Part shown: positions 53,179-64,000 of the stretch, piece after piece | Layout of the letters: each line of letters starts with the position of its first letter | How positions within the stretch are numbered: position 1 is the first letter of the stretch | NCBI GenBank assembly: GCA_947311845.1 | Contig: CAMZMU010000060.1 | Coordinates: 2,119,758-2,183,757 of the forward strand | Direction: 5' to 3' | Origin: Poa pratensis | Lineage: Eukaryota > Streptophyta > Magnoliopsida > Poales > Poaceae | Length of the DNA: 64,000 nt | The notes under the pieces: generated by a model | Seen by the model: the letters and a program-made list of their open reading frames with translations, nothing else | The model's database searches: none | What the model was told of the DNA's origin: nothing | Program-made: the position numbers and the translations under genes

Positions 53179-54589
53179 TTTTTTTTTATGTTAGCACGAG
53201 AGCTGCTAAATTCAATTATTAGGAAAGGAGTTTGTTATAAATTCTATTTCATCATTGGTGTTGACTTTGTATACTATTCCTACACGATCTTTTCATAGAT
53301 CCATAGTAATCTTGAAATTCTATAAAAATGGAAACAACAACTTTACTCGCCATCTCCATATCTGGTTTACTTGTAAACTTTACTGGGTATGACTTATATA
53401 CCCCGTTTGGGCAACCCTCTCAACAATTAAGAGATCTCCGAAAGTCCTACATTAGCACCAAGCCATCCCCCAAGGGAGGGTATAACGGAGTGTGGGAAGT
53501 AACAGGTGAAAAAGCATGGTCAGAAGAGGACCATGTCACCTGGTAAAAAACAAAGGGTCGAAAAAGACTCAACCCGGGTCGAAGGGGATGCTAGCCCCAG
53601 CTACATTCCAGAGAATGGCTTCATCACGGATCCTCCTAACTAAAAGATCAACCGAGAGCTCTTCTTGTTGGAACACACGCCGATTGCGTTCCAGCCAAAT
53701 TTCCCACGTCGCTAGGAGGATTAGGGACTGAATCCCCTTTTTATTTTCAGCCTGCGATCTTGCACTGCACCGGGCAAGCCAGTCCGAGATGGTGGAGGGT
53801 TCGCCCCAATAGTCTGGGTTTATGACTTGAGAGTGCGTTGCCGTGGCAAGCGCTCCCCAAACCTGTCGAGCCCAAGGAAACTCCGTGATGAGATGTAGCG
53901 GCGTTTTTAAGCTGCGGCAGCAAAGTGCACATAAATAATTGTTTTCCCAGCCATGTCTCTGCAGTGCGTCCGCAGTGAGGATTCGATCCAGAGCAGCAGT
54001 CCACATACATAATTTACACTTGCCCGGAGCCTAGCTCTTCCAAATTGTGTTGGTAAAATCTTAAGTTGTGGCGCCTTCGAACTGGGCAAGGTATGCCGAG
54101 CGCGCCTAGAGAACTCAGGTGTGTATTCTGCACCAGCGAATATCATCATGTGTCGTATCATCCAACTGAACATCATCCAGTAAGCGTGCCAAGTTGAGCA
54201 GCTCCGGCAACATGTCGGCCGTCAGTCCCCTGCTCAAATCAAGGAGCCACCGCTGGTTCTTCAGAGCATCACAAACTTTGCGGTTCTTCCTTATTGCAAT
54301 GGTGAAGAGGGAAGGAGCCAGGTCGCGAGGGGCACTGCCCTGGAGCCAGCGGATCCTGCCAAAAATTTGCAGTGGCGCCATTGCCCAGCATGATCTCGGT
54401 GGCTGCAGCGAATAAAGCCCGGTCAGTTTCGTCACACGGCAGTTTAGAGCCAACCCACGGTCGTGAAGGAGATTTCCAAGCAGCCCAAAGCCAGCGCAAT
54501 CTCAAAGCTCGGCCGAATTTTGTCAGATCGTGAATCCAGTCCACCGAGGTGTTTTGGTCTGCAAACAATCGACCACTTGACTCGACAGT
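53179..54589 (-). mobile_element. LINE fragment, 3' half, decayed
   Basis: The poly(A) (T run 53179-53187) ends a minus-strand LINE tail (AGCAGCTCTCGTGCTAACAT). Upstream are a zf-RVT domain in frame 53569-54006 (CALCCRSLKTPLHLITEFPW, ARQVW, then LLATWEIWLERNRRVFQ) and linker pieces in other frames (LRLRWLWAAWKSPSRPW; ILGNGATANFWQD-like; VKWSIVCRPKHLGGL near 54560). Several frameshifts break it. It stops at 54590, where an LTR-like sequence begins. It belongs to a different LINE family from the one at 43 kb. Confidence 0.75.
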
Positions 54590-57500
54590 TGTGGGGACCC
54601 CGGACTAGCTGTCCGAAATACCCGATTATGCTTAACACAACGATCCCATAATCAGTTTGTCGTTGCACATAATCCGAACTGAATACCAAAGTTTACATCC
54701 ATTACAATACCGAATAAAAGTCTTACACATATGGTCATCTAGACCAAGTCTTACATGGGTGCCTTCATGGGCTAATTCACATTATTCAGCGGAAGCTACT
54801 ACGTGGTAGGTAAGCACACCCTACGATAACCCGACAGGCAGCTGACTTATGGAGATCCCTAGTTCGCATAGAAGTCGCCGTACTCCTCTTCGGCGTAGTG
54901 CTCCTCGAAATCTGGCTAAGACAATAGCCAGAGACGAAACCAATATGAGTACATTTGATTGTACTCGCAAACTACCCCCCGAATGAACAGGCACTAGTTT
55001 CATGTTTATTTTCAGACTTTTCTATCTTAAGACATCTCTATATCTTTATTGAAAAAGAGGTAAGGAGAATTTTGTAACCATCCTCCAATGAATCACCATC
55101 TTATTTATTTCTCCAAAACTCCTCCTGGTTCCGACCATAGCCCGTCATGGTCCATTTGCCTCCAACAACCTCATACCGATTCGTTGGTATGGTTGTATAC
55201 AACATTCACCACTTCATCTTCTTTTCAAAGTTTAAAATTTCTTTTCAAAAACTTGCACATGGTCAGAGTAGAGCCTCCCAACTGTCTATATCCGAGGACT
55301 CGGCTATTCGAATAGTTTTACACTCTGCAGAGGTAGCACGCTTTTCCCACATCCATCTGGTAACTCATCGTGTCAGCCACGTCCCGCCATACAAGGTGTA
55401 CGCGAAGTTGAGTCACCGACCATAGCCTGTCCTTTGCTCATGCTAGTATAGGACCCTGCCCTTATGACACTTTCCATCCACACTTAACCCATCCCGTCGG
55501 AATCTAAGTGTGAGGACTCATAGTTTTCCCCAGCGACCCCATGGTGAAGTCTTCAATCCCCTCTCCTTATCTTTCTAATAGAGTTTGAGCGAGGACCCAG
55601 GTCAGGGGTAGGTCCACAAACCATCCCCTCATGCATAACGGAGTCATCTCCGTCGATGAGGCATCCCATACTAATATGAACAAATTATATGACTACGCCC
55701 TTGCCCATATGTGGGTAAATGTGGTCGCACAGGGTATCGGTTGGTCGTCATAGTACTAGGACACAATGTGCATTTTTCATAAACATCACCGTATTCCATT
55801 TCTTCACTTCCATACCGACATTCCACTTCCATCCAAGTATTTTCAAAGGAGTTTTGAATAAACAATCTTTTTCTTCCCATCCTATAGTTTGATATACACT
55901 ACCTTATATTTCTACATTGGGGGAAAAATAGTTTTTCATATGCTTTTTGAAAAGGTTTTAAAAATCATTGCCTTAAGAGTAAATCAAGTTATCAAAGTAG
56001 ATGTATATGTATATGGGTGCAAGCTCAGAGAGTAGCTTGCCTTGCTCAACAAAGTGACCCTGGTCTTGTTCTTCTGGTTCAACAAATTCTCCCTCCTCGA
56101 AAATCCCGGCAACGTTATCGTCTATTTGTCCAACAAACAGATACAAAAATTCACTATACTACTAAATCAAACATCACAACATTACAATCTTGAATGCTAT
56201 AAATAGCCACTGCACACAAAGCAACACAATTTGGGTTCAAATTAATTTATTTGACCACTATTTAATTATGTTTTAAATAAGGCAGAAACGAGTTTAACAT
56301 GTTTAATTGCATAACTCAAGTTCTGTTGGTCGCAAAAATATAAACTAAATTTCTACAGAAAGCTACTGATGTGTAGAAGACAACACAATTTGATTTGGAC
56401 TAATTGGAGTTACCAACCTCCCTACACAAATGTTTTAATCCAGAAGCTCAATAATTAGGTTTTAGTTACTGCATAAGTTCTATATATCATAAAATTAAAT
56501 ACTTTTAGGAGTAACTAACATTGATTAAATGTGATCTAAAAAAATTGGCCCTAACTCATTTGGGTTAAGCATTAAACATTTATAATTGTTTTAGTCCAGA
56601 AGAGTTTGCTATATTTAATCTAATGCCAAACAATTACTAATGCTTAATTAATTATACCAAAATTAGGGAAGCTAAGAGATCACAGTACAAAGCTAAAAAA
56701 ATTGGATTGGAATTATTTGGGTCAATATCTCATCAGAAACAAACAAGTTTAAGTTTTAAACCTTCTGTGGAATTTTTAATAATACACATTTATTATTTAT
56801 TTAAATTGGATGAATCCACTTAGGTTGGTTAAACAATTTCATAAGCTAACCAGAGAATTTTGGTTTGAATTATTTGGACTTATATTTATCGAGTTATCGA
56901 ATTTCAAAGTTCAGTCCAGTACTGAAATTCCTGGAAAAATTAAATTAGAAAACTACTCTGGTTTGGATAATGGTTAAAATCCTGACGGGTGGGGTCCACT
57001 CGTCAGTGACTCAACGGAGACATCTCGCGCGCTGGATAAAGTTTAAAATGCTGACAGTGGGTCCCACGTGATAGTGACTCACTACGCGAAGCGGTACGCA
57101 ACCGTTGATCTTAGATCTAACGGCTGAGGATGGCCACGAACGGCGACGACCATATTTAGGCGGCGCCGCCGTGCCAGCGATAGCGAGGTTGGTCGGAGAG
57201 GCACCTGGGGTGGCTAGCGACGGCGGGGAAGACGGCGTTCGACAGCGGAGAGCTTGGGGAGGCTCTGGAGATGAGTTGAGCTTGATGGGGATGACTCGAG
57301 CGTCGGTGGCGAGCTCTGCTGCTTTCACGGACGGATCCCGACTCCGGCGAGCTCTCTGCGGCGTTCCTGTGCATGAAACAGAGGGCAAACGGAGGTGTGT
57401 GAGTGCAGTGGTGGAGGAAGAGAGTGTGCAAGACAGAGAGGAGAGAAAGGAAGTGAGGCACGGCACGGCCGTGGTCGACGTCCACCTTCTCCTCCGGCAG

Positions 57501-58290
57501 CACCTGGCCGTGCTTGACCAGAGCAGCAAAGGCTGCAGCGGCGTGTCCGCCCTCTTGGCGGTGCACGAGAGGGTGTGGGTGAGGGAGAGAGCAGTGGATT
57601 GGGGTGAAGAGCGGAGGGATGCGGTGGGGGTTTATATTGCCGAACTCCGGCGTGTGGTGGACAGGGTGCAGGAGGGGTCTGGGGGGTGGGAGAGCACGCC
57701 ATTGGTGGCGGTGCGGTGTAGCAACGGTGTGGGAAGGTGGCCCTGAGGGTTAGATGGAGAGAGGTGCAGTGGGGTGAGTTGTGGCTAGCTCGGGCCGACG
57801 GCGTCCATGGCGCACGCCCGTGGACTTGACGGAGTGCTGGCGTCGCCGTGGGCCATCAGGGGTGACGTCGGCGTGTCTGCGGGGGCACGAGGAAGCAGGT
57901 GAGTGGCTGGGCGGTGGTGAGCTAGCGAGGGGTGCAGTGGTAGCCGCGTTCGCCGTCGATGGCCACGCGCGGCCATGGACGCGGTGCACTCGCGTTCGAC
58001 CGCACGAGTACGGTGTGCAGCGCCTCTGGGGCGGTCTCCCTTGACCAGTCGAGAGCGGAGAGGCAGCGAGGGAGGGAAGGCACGGCTCAGGGCCAGCGAC
58101 GCGTCCTCCTTCGTCTAGCTCCCGTAGGTCCAGTACAGTGGCGAGCTGCTCCAATGGTACGGTCCAAATTGGCCAATGCGCACGTTTCCAACGCTCTCCG
58201 GCGAGGCAGCGAGGTGAGAGAGATGAGTGCGACGTGAGAGAGTGAGTGATTCGCCGAAATTCGCTCACCCAAGAATAGTGCATTATCTAT
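54590..58290. other. Probable LTR-derived sequence, family not recognised
   Basis: It starts abruptly after LINE sequence with TGTGGGGACCCCGGACTAGC, an LTR-like TG start. The first 1.3 kb is non-coding with motifs usual in grass Gypsy LTRs (TACTCCTCTTCGGCGTAGTG, GCTCCTCGAAATCTGGCTAA). 55900-56950 is AT-rich; 57000-58280 is GC-rich with overlapping frames on both strands that have no domains (57011-58283). A matching second LTR, a primer site and a duplication of ACAGT at the far end were not found, so it may be a solo or partial LTR. No gene is called. Confidence 0.35.
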
Positions 58291-59492
58291 AAGTAGCCTT
58301 TGAATGCAAGGTGCACAATGATGGGATCAATGCCTCTCCTATACCAAATAAAACACTAGGAAAGTTTGAGTAAATCAAAATGATCCACAAGAGGCAAGGA
58401 AGACAATGGGAGTTAAAAAATTAATTTTGGCAAGAAATAAGGCAATAAAATCAAGAGCCAATATGAAGATGATCTACAATTTCACCACAATTATGACTCA
58501 ATTGTCATGGAGTATATGTAGAAATTTCTTAGTGGTGTATTGGATTGATATTCAAGATCATCTTCACAACCAATAAGCACATGGTGAAGGATAAGATTTA
58601 AGCACGATGCTTATGTAGATAAATGTTCTTGATAGCTTCAAATATTCACGCGATAATGCAAAGCAACTACAAAGAGTGCTTTGAAGCAATCGGTTTCCCA
58701 AAGAGATATATGAGAACATATTAGAGGAAAACCTTACCAAGAACATTCATCACAAACAAGATCCAAAGTGTGAGTAAGTAAAACATTTAAGCAAAGGGAA
58801 CTTGTTTGAGAAACATGCCACAAAGGAATAAGATAATTAACAATATCAATTCTAGGTGGCAATACCTCACATGTTCACATTGTCTAGGTTTGTAATATGC
58901 ACATAGCTTATTACTCCCCATAATGTGATAATCCATTATTCTCCACAAGAGGCAAGTAAAACCCAACTAGAGATGATTAATGAACATTATAGAATTTGAA
59001 TTTCTCATGAGAAGACATACCATATAGAGACTAGATAAATTGATATATCAACACTAAGTGGTAGTACTCATGTATATACATTTTTAGGATTGTGAAGTGC
59101 GCAAGCATATCACTCCCCCAAAATGGGATAGTCCATTAATCTCTCAAAAAGAGCCAATTAAGATATAAGCAAGTTGATACAAAAGGCTCAACACAAACTC
59201 ACACATACATGGTGTGCAAACCAACATACACATACTTGATTGCTCAAGATAAGTAAGTAGAGAGCACAACATATACAAACACTAGCAAGGTACAAAACCA
59301 AACACATGCAAGGGTGCAAGCAACTTTCAATGTATATATGATTTAAATACAAGTTACCGCAAGGAGAAACATTGGATATGTTATAGAACAATATAATCCA
59401 AATGACTTGGCTTGAGAGAATATAATTGATGAAGATCCCTTAATTCTTCATGATGTAGCCAAGTCTCCAATGCCCTCCACAACACCTATTGA

Positions 59493-61704
59493 TCAAGTTT
59501 TAGCTTGTTGGTCCCCAACCAAGTTGGGTCCTAAGAGGTTAGTCACAATAGGCTTGGCAACCCAAATGGTTCTTTTCTTGACACCACTTTGAGTACCAAC
59601 ATATTTGGCAAACACATTGCCAACCTTATCCTTCCTAAGAGAATAAACATTATCAATTATGATAGGGTTGGATAAGGTACCACTAGTGCATGAAGAAGCA
59701 AAGTGACCCTTCTCACGGCATAAGTAGCAACATTTGCTTCCTCCTTTCTTCTTTGTTGAAGTCTCAACTTGAGAAGGAATAGCTTGATTCTTCTTGGGAA
59801 GTGGCCGTTCTTCGACTTGGGGAACTTTAGTTTGAACTTGAGGCATCTTCCCTTGTTGCTTCTCACTAAGAGACTTCTTCTTCAAAGGGCAAGATCTAAC
59901 ATGGTGCCCTTCAACTTGCACTTGAAGCAAACAATCTTGGCCAAATTCTTGACTTGTTCATGGCCCTTCTTTTTCTTGTTATACTTGGACTTGTTCTTGT
60001 TATTGGAGTTGAATCCAAGTCCACTCTTGTCATTGGGGCGTCTTTGCACACTCAACATGTTGTCAAGTGTGGGCTTCCCATCATGACGCTTTTCCAAGTC
60101 TTTCTTCAAAGAAGTGACTTGGGCCTTGAGCTCTTTTAATTCCTCTACATGGTTAGTATCAACAAAAACACTAGAGGAAGTTGAAGCTTCATTGTTAGAG
60201 CAACAAGGCATGGAAAGTAATTCATCACAAGATGTAGCAATATTATGAGTGGATGAATTACTAGGACTAGCACATGGCAATAAAGCATTTTGAGTAAGTT
60301 GTGCCATTGTCCACATGAGGTTCACAAGATGTTACCTTTAGACATAATAGCCTCATGAGCTAACTTTAGCTTATCATAGGAGACTAAAGATCCTCATGAG
60401 AGCTCGAAGCTTTTCATGTTTCTTCCAATTTCCCATATTGCTAGAAGCAATGCAAGTTGAGCCCTTAGCTCAACATTCTCCGTCAATATGGATGCTTCAC
60501 AAGAGATAGAGTTAGTAGCACAAGCATCATTATTAATGGCAATAGGAGAAGGTAACTTAGCAAGCTCTTTTGAGTGAGAAGCTTTAAGTTGCGCATGAGA
60601 CTCGGTGAGTTTGATGAGCTCACCCTTAACGACCCTAGAGCCATTTTCTAGGTGCTCAAAATTCTCAAGGAGTTTGGCATGTGCATCTATAAGCTTACCA
60701 TTTGTTACTTTGAAGTCATTAGCCACTTTAAGAGAACTATCATAGGATCCCTTTACTCTAGAAAGTTCGAGAGCATAAGTTTCCTCAAGAGACTCCTTGG
60801 TGGTTTGTTCTTCTTCAAGAGCTTCCTTGAGATCGGCGATCTCTTCCGCGTATTTATATTCGCGGCTTTGCATTTTCTCAATTGTGTCTTCATGCTCATC
60901 AATAAGTTTATTGCTCTCAATAGCAATAGTCAAGATTTCTATGAATTTAGCATGAGCATCTTTATTCTTAGCAATAGCATGAAGAACCATTTTACCCTTC
61001 TCAATAAGGGAAGCATCATTATCATCTTCTTCATTATCAACATCATTATAACATCATTCTCATTTTGAGATATATTGGGAGTCAAGGTAGAAATTACCGT
61101 TGATCCCTTGCCATAAGGCAAAAGTGTGAAGTGGTTGATGATGATGAAGCAAAACTTGAAGCACCATTCAAGTCCATGTCTTGTTCCATGGAGTGTTCGG
61201 TTTCCTCTACATTGTTAGCCAAACAAATACTAGAGGAAATAGAAGTATTTTTATCAAGGGAACAAGACATAGAGAGCATATCATCACGAGGATTAGTCAA
61301 GCAATTTGTACATGATATGCAAGGACTATCAACACAAGCATGTAGATCATTTTTGGTTCTAGATGTTTAAGTCCAAAGATAAATCATTGCAATAAGATAG
61401 AGGTGAAGTATCATCAAATAAGCTTACTATCATTATTGCAATATCTATCACTACTCACCATTGCATTACTTTGTGGCTTGCCACATGTAGGTGAAGTAGA
61501 AGAAGTTGAGAACTCATCACGGCCGGAAGTGGAGGGACAACAATCATCTCCACAATTCTTGGACACATCATATTTATCTTGAAGCTTGGTCCAAAGCTCA
61601 TGAGCATTCCGAAAAGGAGAGACCGACATAATAACTACATCGCTCAAAGCATTGAAAATCACATTAGAAGCTTGAGCATCTAGATAGGAATTATTCTCAT
61701 CCAT
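59493..61704 (-). pseudogene. Copia-type gag, frameshifted
   Basis: The start (61704, MDENNSYLDAQAS) leads into a UBN2-like gag core (NAHELWTKLQDKYDVS). Next come Ser/Cys-rich low-complexity sequence and a long coiled coil (60990-60394; EEIADLKEALEEEQTTKESL and following). A Lys/Asn-rich stretch then precedes two CCHC zinc knuckles: one at about 59905 (CFKCK, KGHHVRSC split by a frameshift) and one at about 59727-59686 (CYLCREKGHFASSC). The end WVAKPIVTNLLGPNLVG resembles the usual gag end before Copia protease. At least three frameshifts or stops. Zinc knuckles bind the element's RNA for packaging. Confidence 0.75.
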
Positions 61705-61908
61705 TAAAGATAATCTTTTGGGATTCCTTGGAGGAGAATAACCCCTATAGAATTCGCTCTATGTATGGGTCAATGACCCGAAAATATCAAGAATGCGAAT
61801 TTTCCAAACATCATAATTTGTGCCATCTAATAAAAAGAAGCATTGTGCACTAGTTCACTAGACGACATCTTTACTCTCGAGGCGGTGAAGCCAAAAACGA
61901 GAGAACCC

Positions 61909-61920
61909 GCTCTGATACCA
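61909..61920 (-). other. Primer binding site, initiator tRNA-Met type
   Basis: TGGTATCAGAGC on the minus strand, complementary to the 3' end of plant initiator tRNA-Met, two bases from the LTR. This is the standard Copia primer site. Confidence 0.92.
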
Positions 61921-61922
61921 AT

Positions 61923-64000
61923 TGAAAGGACACGGATGTCGCCTAGAGGGGGGGTGAATAGGCGATTTAAAATTCTTTACGGTTTAGGCTTGAATAAATG
62001 CGGAATAAAACTAGCGTTTAATTTATCAAGCACGAAACCTAAACAAGCTAGGTTTACCTATGTGCACCAACAACTTATGCTAAACAAGATATACAACTAT
62101 GTGATAGCAAGATATATTACTTCAAGCTCGATGGCTATCACAAAGTAAATTGCATAAGTAAGAAGCTCGGGTATAGAAATACCGAGGCACTTGGAGACGA
62201 TGATTTATCCCGAAGTTCACTTCCCAATGGAAGCTACGTCTCCGTTGGAGCGGTGCGGAGTCACAAAGTGATCCCCGAATAGCCGTCAAATGGCACACCG
62301 TAATCTCCTTCGTGCCTCTACCAATGTAGAGTGCCACGAACCACTATGGGACACTTGAGGGTGGTCACCGAACCCGTACAAGGATGAGGCACACTCCACA
62401 ACTTAATTGGAGGCTCTCACCGAATTCCCGCGGCTCCCAAAGCCACAAGAATCACAAGGTTGGGGCACGTCTCCACAACTTAATTGGAGGCTCCCAACTA
62501 TCCCGCGAGCCACCAAAACTCCGAGATCAACAAGGACCGTCTAGGGCACTCCAAGTACCCAAGAGGACAAGCTCTAGGGCACCCCAAGTACCCAAGAGTA
62601 ACAAGCTTCTCAACTTCGATTTCCACGTATCACCGTGGAGAACTCAAACCGATGCAACCGATGCAATGGGCAAGAACACAAGAAGTGCTCAAAATCCTTC
62701 ACTCTCAAATCCCACCAAAGCAACTAATGCTATTGGGGGGAGAAGAGAGGAAGAACAAGAAGAACACCAAATTCCTCCAAGATCTAGATCCAAAAGCTTC
62801 CCCTCACTTAGAGGAGAGATTGATTGGTGGAATGGTAGATCTAGATCTCCTCTCTCTTTTCCCACTAAATGGAGGCAAGAATCATGGAGGGATGGAGAGT
62901 TAGCAAAGCTCAAGAATGTCAACAATGGAGGAAAAGTGAGCTCAAAGAGTTCCTTTTAATCAAGGTAGGTGAAGGGCAATATATACCCTTCCTTCAAATC
63001 TGCCCGTTGGGAGCATCTTTCCCGTGCCAGCGGTACTACCACTGGGATAGGCGGTAGTGCCACTGCGGTCTTCAGCGCAGCAACCCCGCCAGTCAACGGA
63101 CGGTCTTCGTCTTCGCGATCCCACGCCCCCGGTACCAGTTGGTACCGCTCGAGGTACCGCTGGCGGTACCGGAAGAAGCCTCCGATCGCCAAATCGATGG
63201 CACCCGCAGCGGTACTGCCGTTGCAGCAGGTTTGCCAGGGAGCTGGCGGTACTACCGCTTATCCCAGCGATACTACCGCATATGCGGCCAGAACACGAAA
63301 TCAGTGGTACCCGCGGCGGTACCGCCTCTGCAGCAGGTTTGTCAGGGAGCTGGCGGTACTACCGCTTATACCAGCGGTACTACCGCCCCTAGCAACTTTC
63401 ATCGAATATAAAACTGTAAACTCAATAACTTTCTCGTTTGAATACTAAATTAGGTGAAACCAATTTTGTTGGAAAGGTAACGACAAGGAGAAGGCCTACA
63501 AAAAGTGGAAATATTAAGAACCATAAATAGAGTTAAGTTGACACACATGGGAAGGTGTGGAACTTTCCTCATGGATAAACCGATGATATTTCCAACCCGA
63601 AAATGCAACAAGTTTTCCATACGAAATCCGTTTTCGAAGAACTTGGGCTTGTCATGAAGATCACAACAAGCACCACAAACCAACAAGGAGAAGAACCAAA
63701 TAAGAACCAAGAAAGATGATATGCCAAGTATGCAATGGTTTGAGCTCTCACCAACTGATACGCTAAAGCTCATTCGAGAGCCCCACTTGATAGTACGGTA
63801 TCTATCCAATAACCCGGTCTCCCGACTACAACATGAGACCGGTAAAATAGAAACCCTATCAAGATCATACCTTTGCCTTGCGCATTCCACTTGACTAGAT
63901 GATGACGATCTTGATCTTCTCAAGTGGGCCACCTTTCTTGATTGCGCTTCGCTTGGTGAAGATCCACATATTTCTCCCCCATACTCCACTATGGGAGAGC
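61923..64000 (-). repeat. 5' LTR of the Copia-like element, incomplete in window
   Basis: Begins (plus strand) TGAAAGGACACGGATGTCGC, the inverted 3' end of the LTR. At least 2,078 bp lie in the window and no CA end with duplication was seen, so it continues past the right edge. It contains a repeated CCACAACTTAATTGGAGGCT motif (62395, 62473), an AAGTACCCAAGAG repeat (62554, 62585), and the GCGGTACTACCGC block below. The 191-codon plus frame at 62384 is antisense to the element and looks like chance. Confidence 0.75.
63190..63385. repeat. Tandem ~108-bp unit with GCGGTACTACCGC palindromes
   Basis: Two units (from about 63190 and 63298) share CCCGC-GCGGTAC, GCAGCAGGTTTG, CAGGGAGCTGGCGGTACTAC and CAGCG-TACTACCGC. 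GCGGTACTACCGC is a near-perfect 13-bp palindrome around GTAC and recurs several times; GGTACC-rich sequence also precedes the units (63030-63175). Confidence 0.85.

Larger units (their letters stand above)
58291..61922 (-). mobile_element. Copia-like retrotransposon, internal part without pol
   Basis: The primer site beside the LTR at 61923 sets the minus orientation. The interior holds a gag (59493-61704) and then about 1.2 kb of AT-rich non-coding sequence down to 58291, where the protease/integrase/reverse transcriptase should be. The left (3') LTR is not in the window: no second copy of TGAAAGGACACGG was seen. Either the element is a pol-less derivative or it was truncated at about 58290. 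Confidence 0.65.

Noticed and set aside
58134..58138. ACAGT as the right target-site duplication of the LTR-like block starting at 54590
   Set aside because: It is not preceded by CA and a 5-base match is expected by chance in this length.
57011..58283. Overlapping frames up to 213 codons on both strands
   Set aside because: GC-rich, no recognised domain, no splice or start evidence; probably repeat sequence.
62384..62959. 191-codon plus-strand frame in the Copia LTR
   Set aside because: It lies antisense within an LTR, overlaps repeats and shows no domain.
1..64000. tRNA, rRNA, CRISPR arrays, prokaryotic operons
   Set aside because: None seen on either strand; the only tRNA-like signals are the SINE boxes and the retrotransposon primer sites.

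Overview
The window is nuclear DNA of a grass, most likely wheat, barley, Aegilops or a close Triticeae relative. There are no bacterial-type operons. Almost all of it is nested transposable elements of classes typical of Triticeae intergenic DNA: Stowaway and Harbinger MITEs, CACTA, hAT, Helitrons, LINEs, and Gypsy and Copia elements with target-site duplications. GT-AG introns and GC-rich exons in AT-rich surroundings also fit. The exact species cannot be told from the sequence. Family names below are given only at superfamily level unless stated.

0-9 kb is a DNA-transposon and retroposon cluster. An old LINE pol remnant (zinc-binding plus RNase H, minus strand) is cut by a CACTA element (1124-2432, TSD CCG). 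It is followed by a reverse-transcriptase-free retroposon with a 12-bp TSD (3423-5103) that carries a Stowaway MITE, a nearly complete PIF/Harbinger transposon with a broken transposase (5235-7449, TSD TTA), and a Helitron (7484-9006).

9-14 kb holds the only convincing host gene: a two-HMA-domain heavy-metal-associated isoprenylated plant protein (HIPP) with three exons (10105-11348). A one-base deletion in its last exon takes the frame away from a perfect C-terminal CaaX box (CSVM). Downstream are a ~0.75-kb direct duplication and a truncated CBS-domain gene fragment.

16-27 kb has a Stowaway MITE, a tRNA-type SINE split by a hAT element, a second Helitron with the same 3' hairpin as the first, two Harbinger-type MITEs and a LINE 3' end.

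27,036-42,380 is a 15.3-kb nest. A pol-less Gypsy element (plus strand, TSD AAGTT, with an antisense coiled-coil/Transposase_28-like ORF) has its gag split by a second, gag-only Gypsy element (28692-36826, minus strand, TSD GGCCC). LTR divergence agrees with that order of insertion.

43-54 kb contains a young 5'-truncated LINE with an internal 463-bp direct duplication between perfect 11-bp TSDs, sitting in an older LINE. It also contains minus-strand gene fragments (MATH-BTB first exon, RMND1/DUF155-like exons, unidentified exons) next to Helitron-type 5' ends, and a Harbinger-like element without transposase that carries an AP2/ERF reading frame and a nested hAT MITE. Another LINE fragment follows. 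54.6-58.3 kb is probably LTR-derived. 58.3-64 kb is a Copia-like element on the minus strand with gag and tRNA-iMet primer site but no pol; its 5' LTR runs off the right edge.

The most interesting signals are the chimeric captured gene fragments at 47-49.6 kb, the AP2-carrying Harbinger-like element, the LINE duplication, the TSD-flanked retroposon without reverse transcriptase, and the HIPP frameshift.
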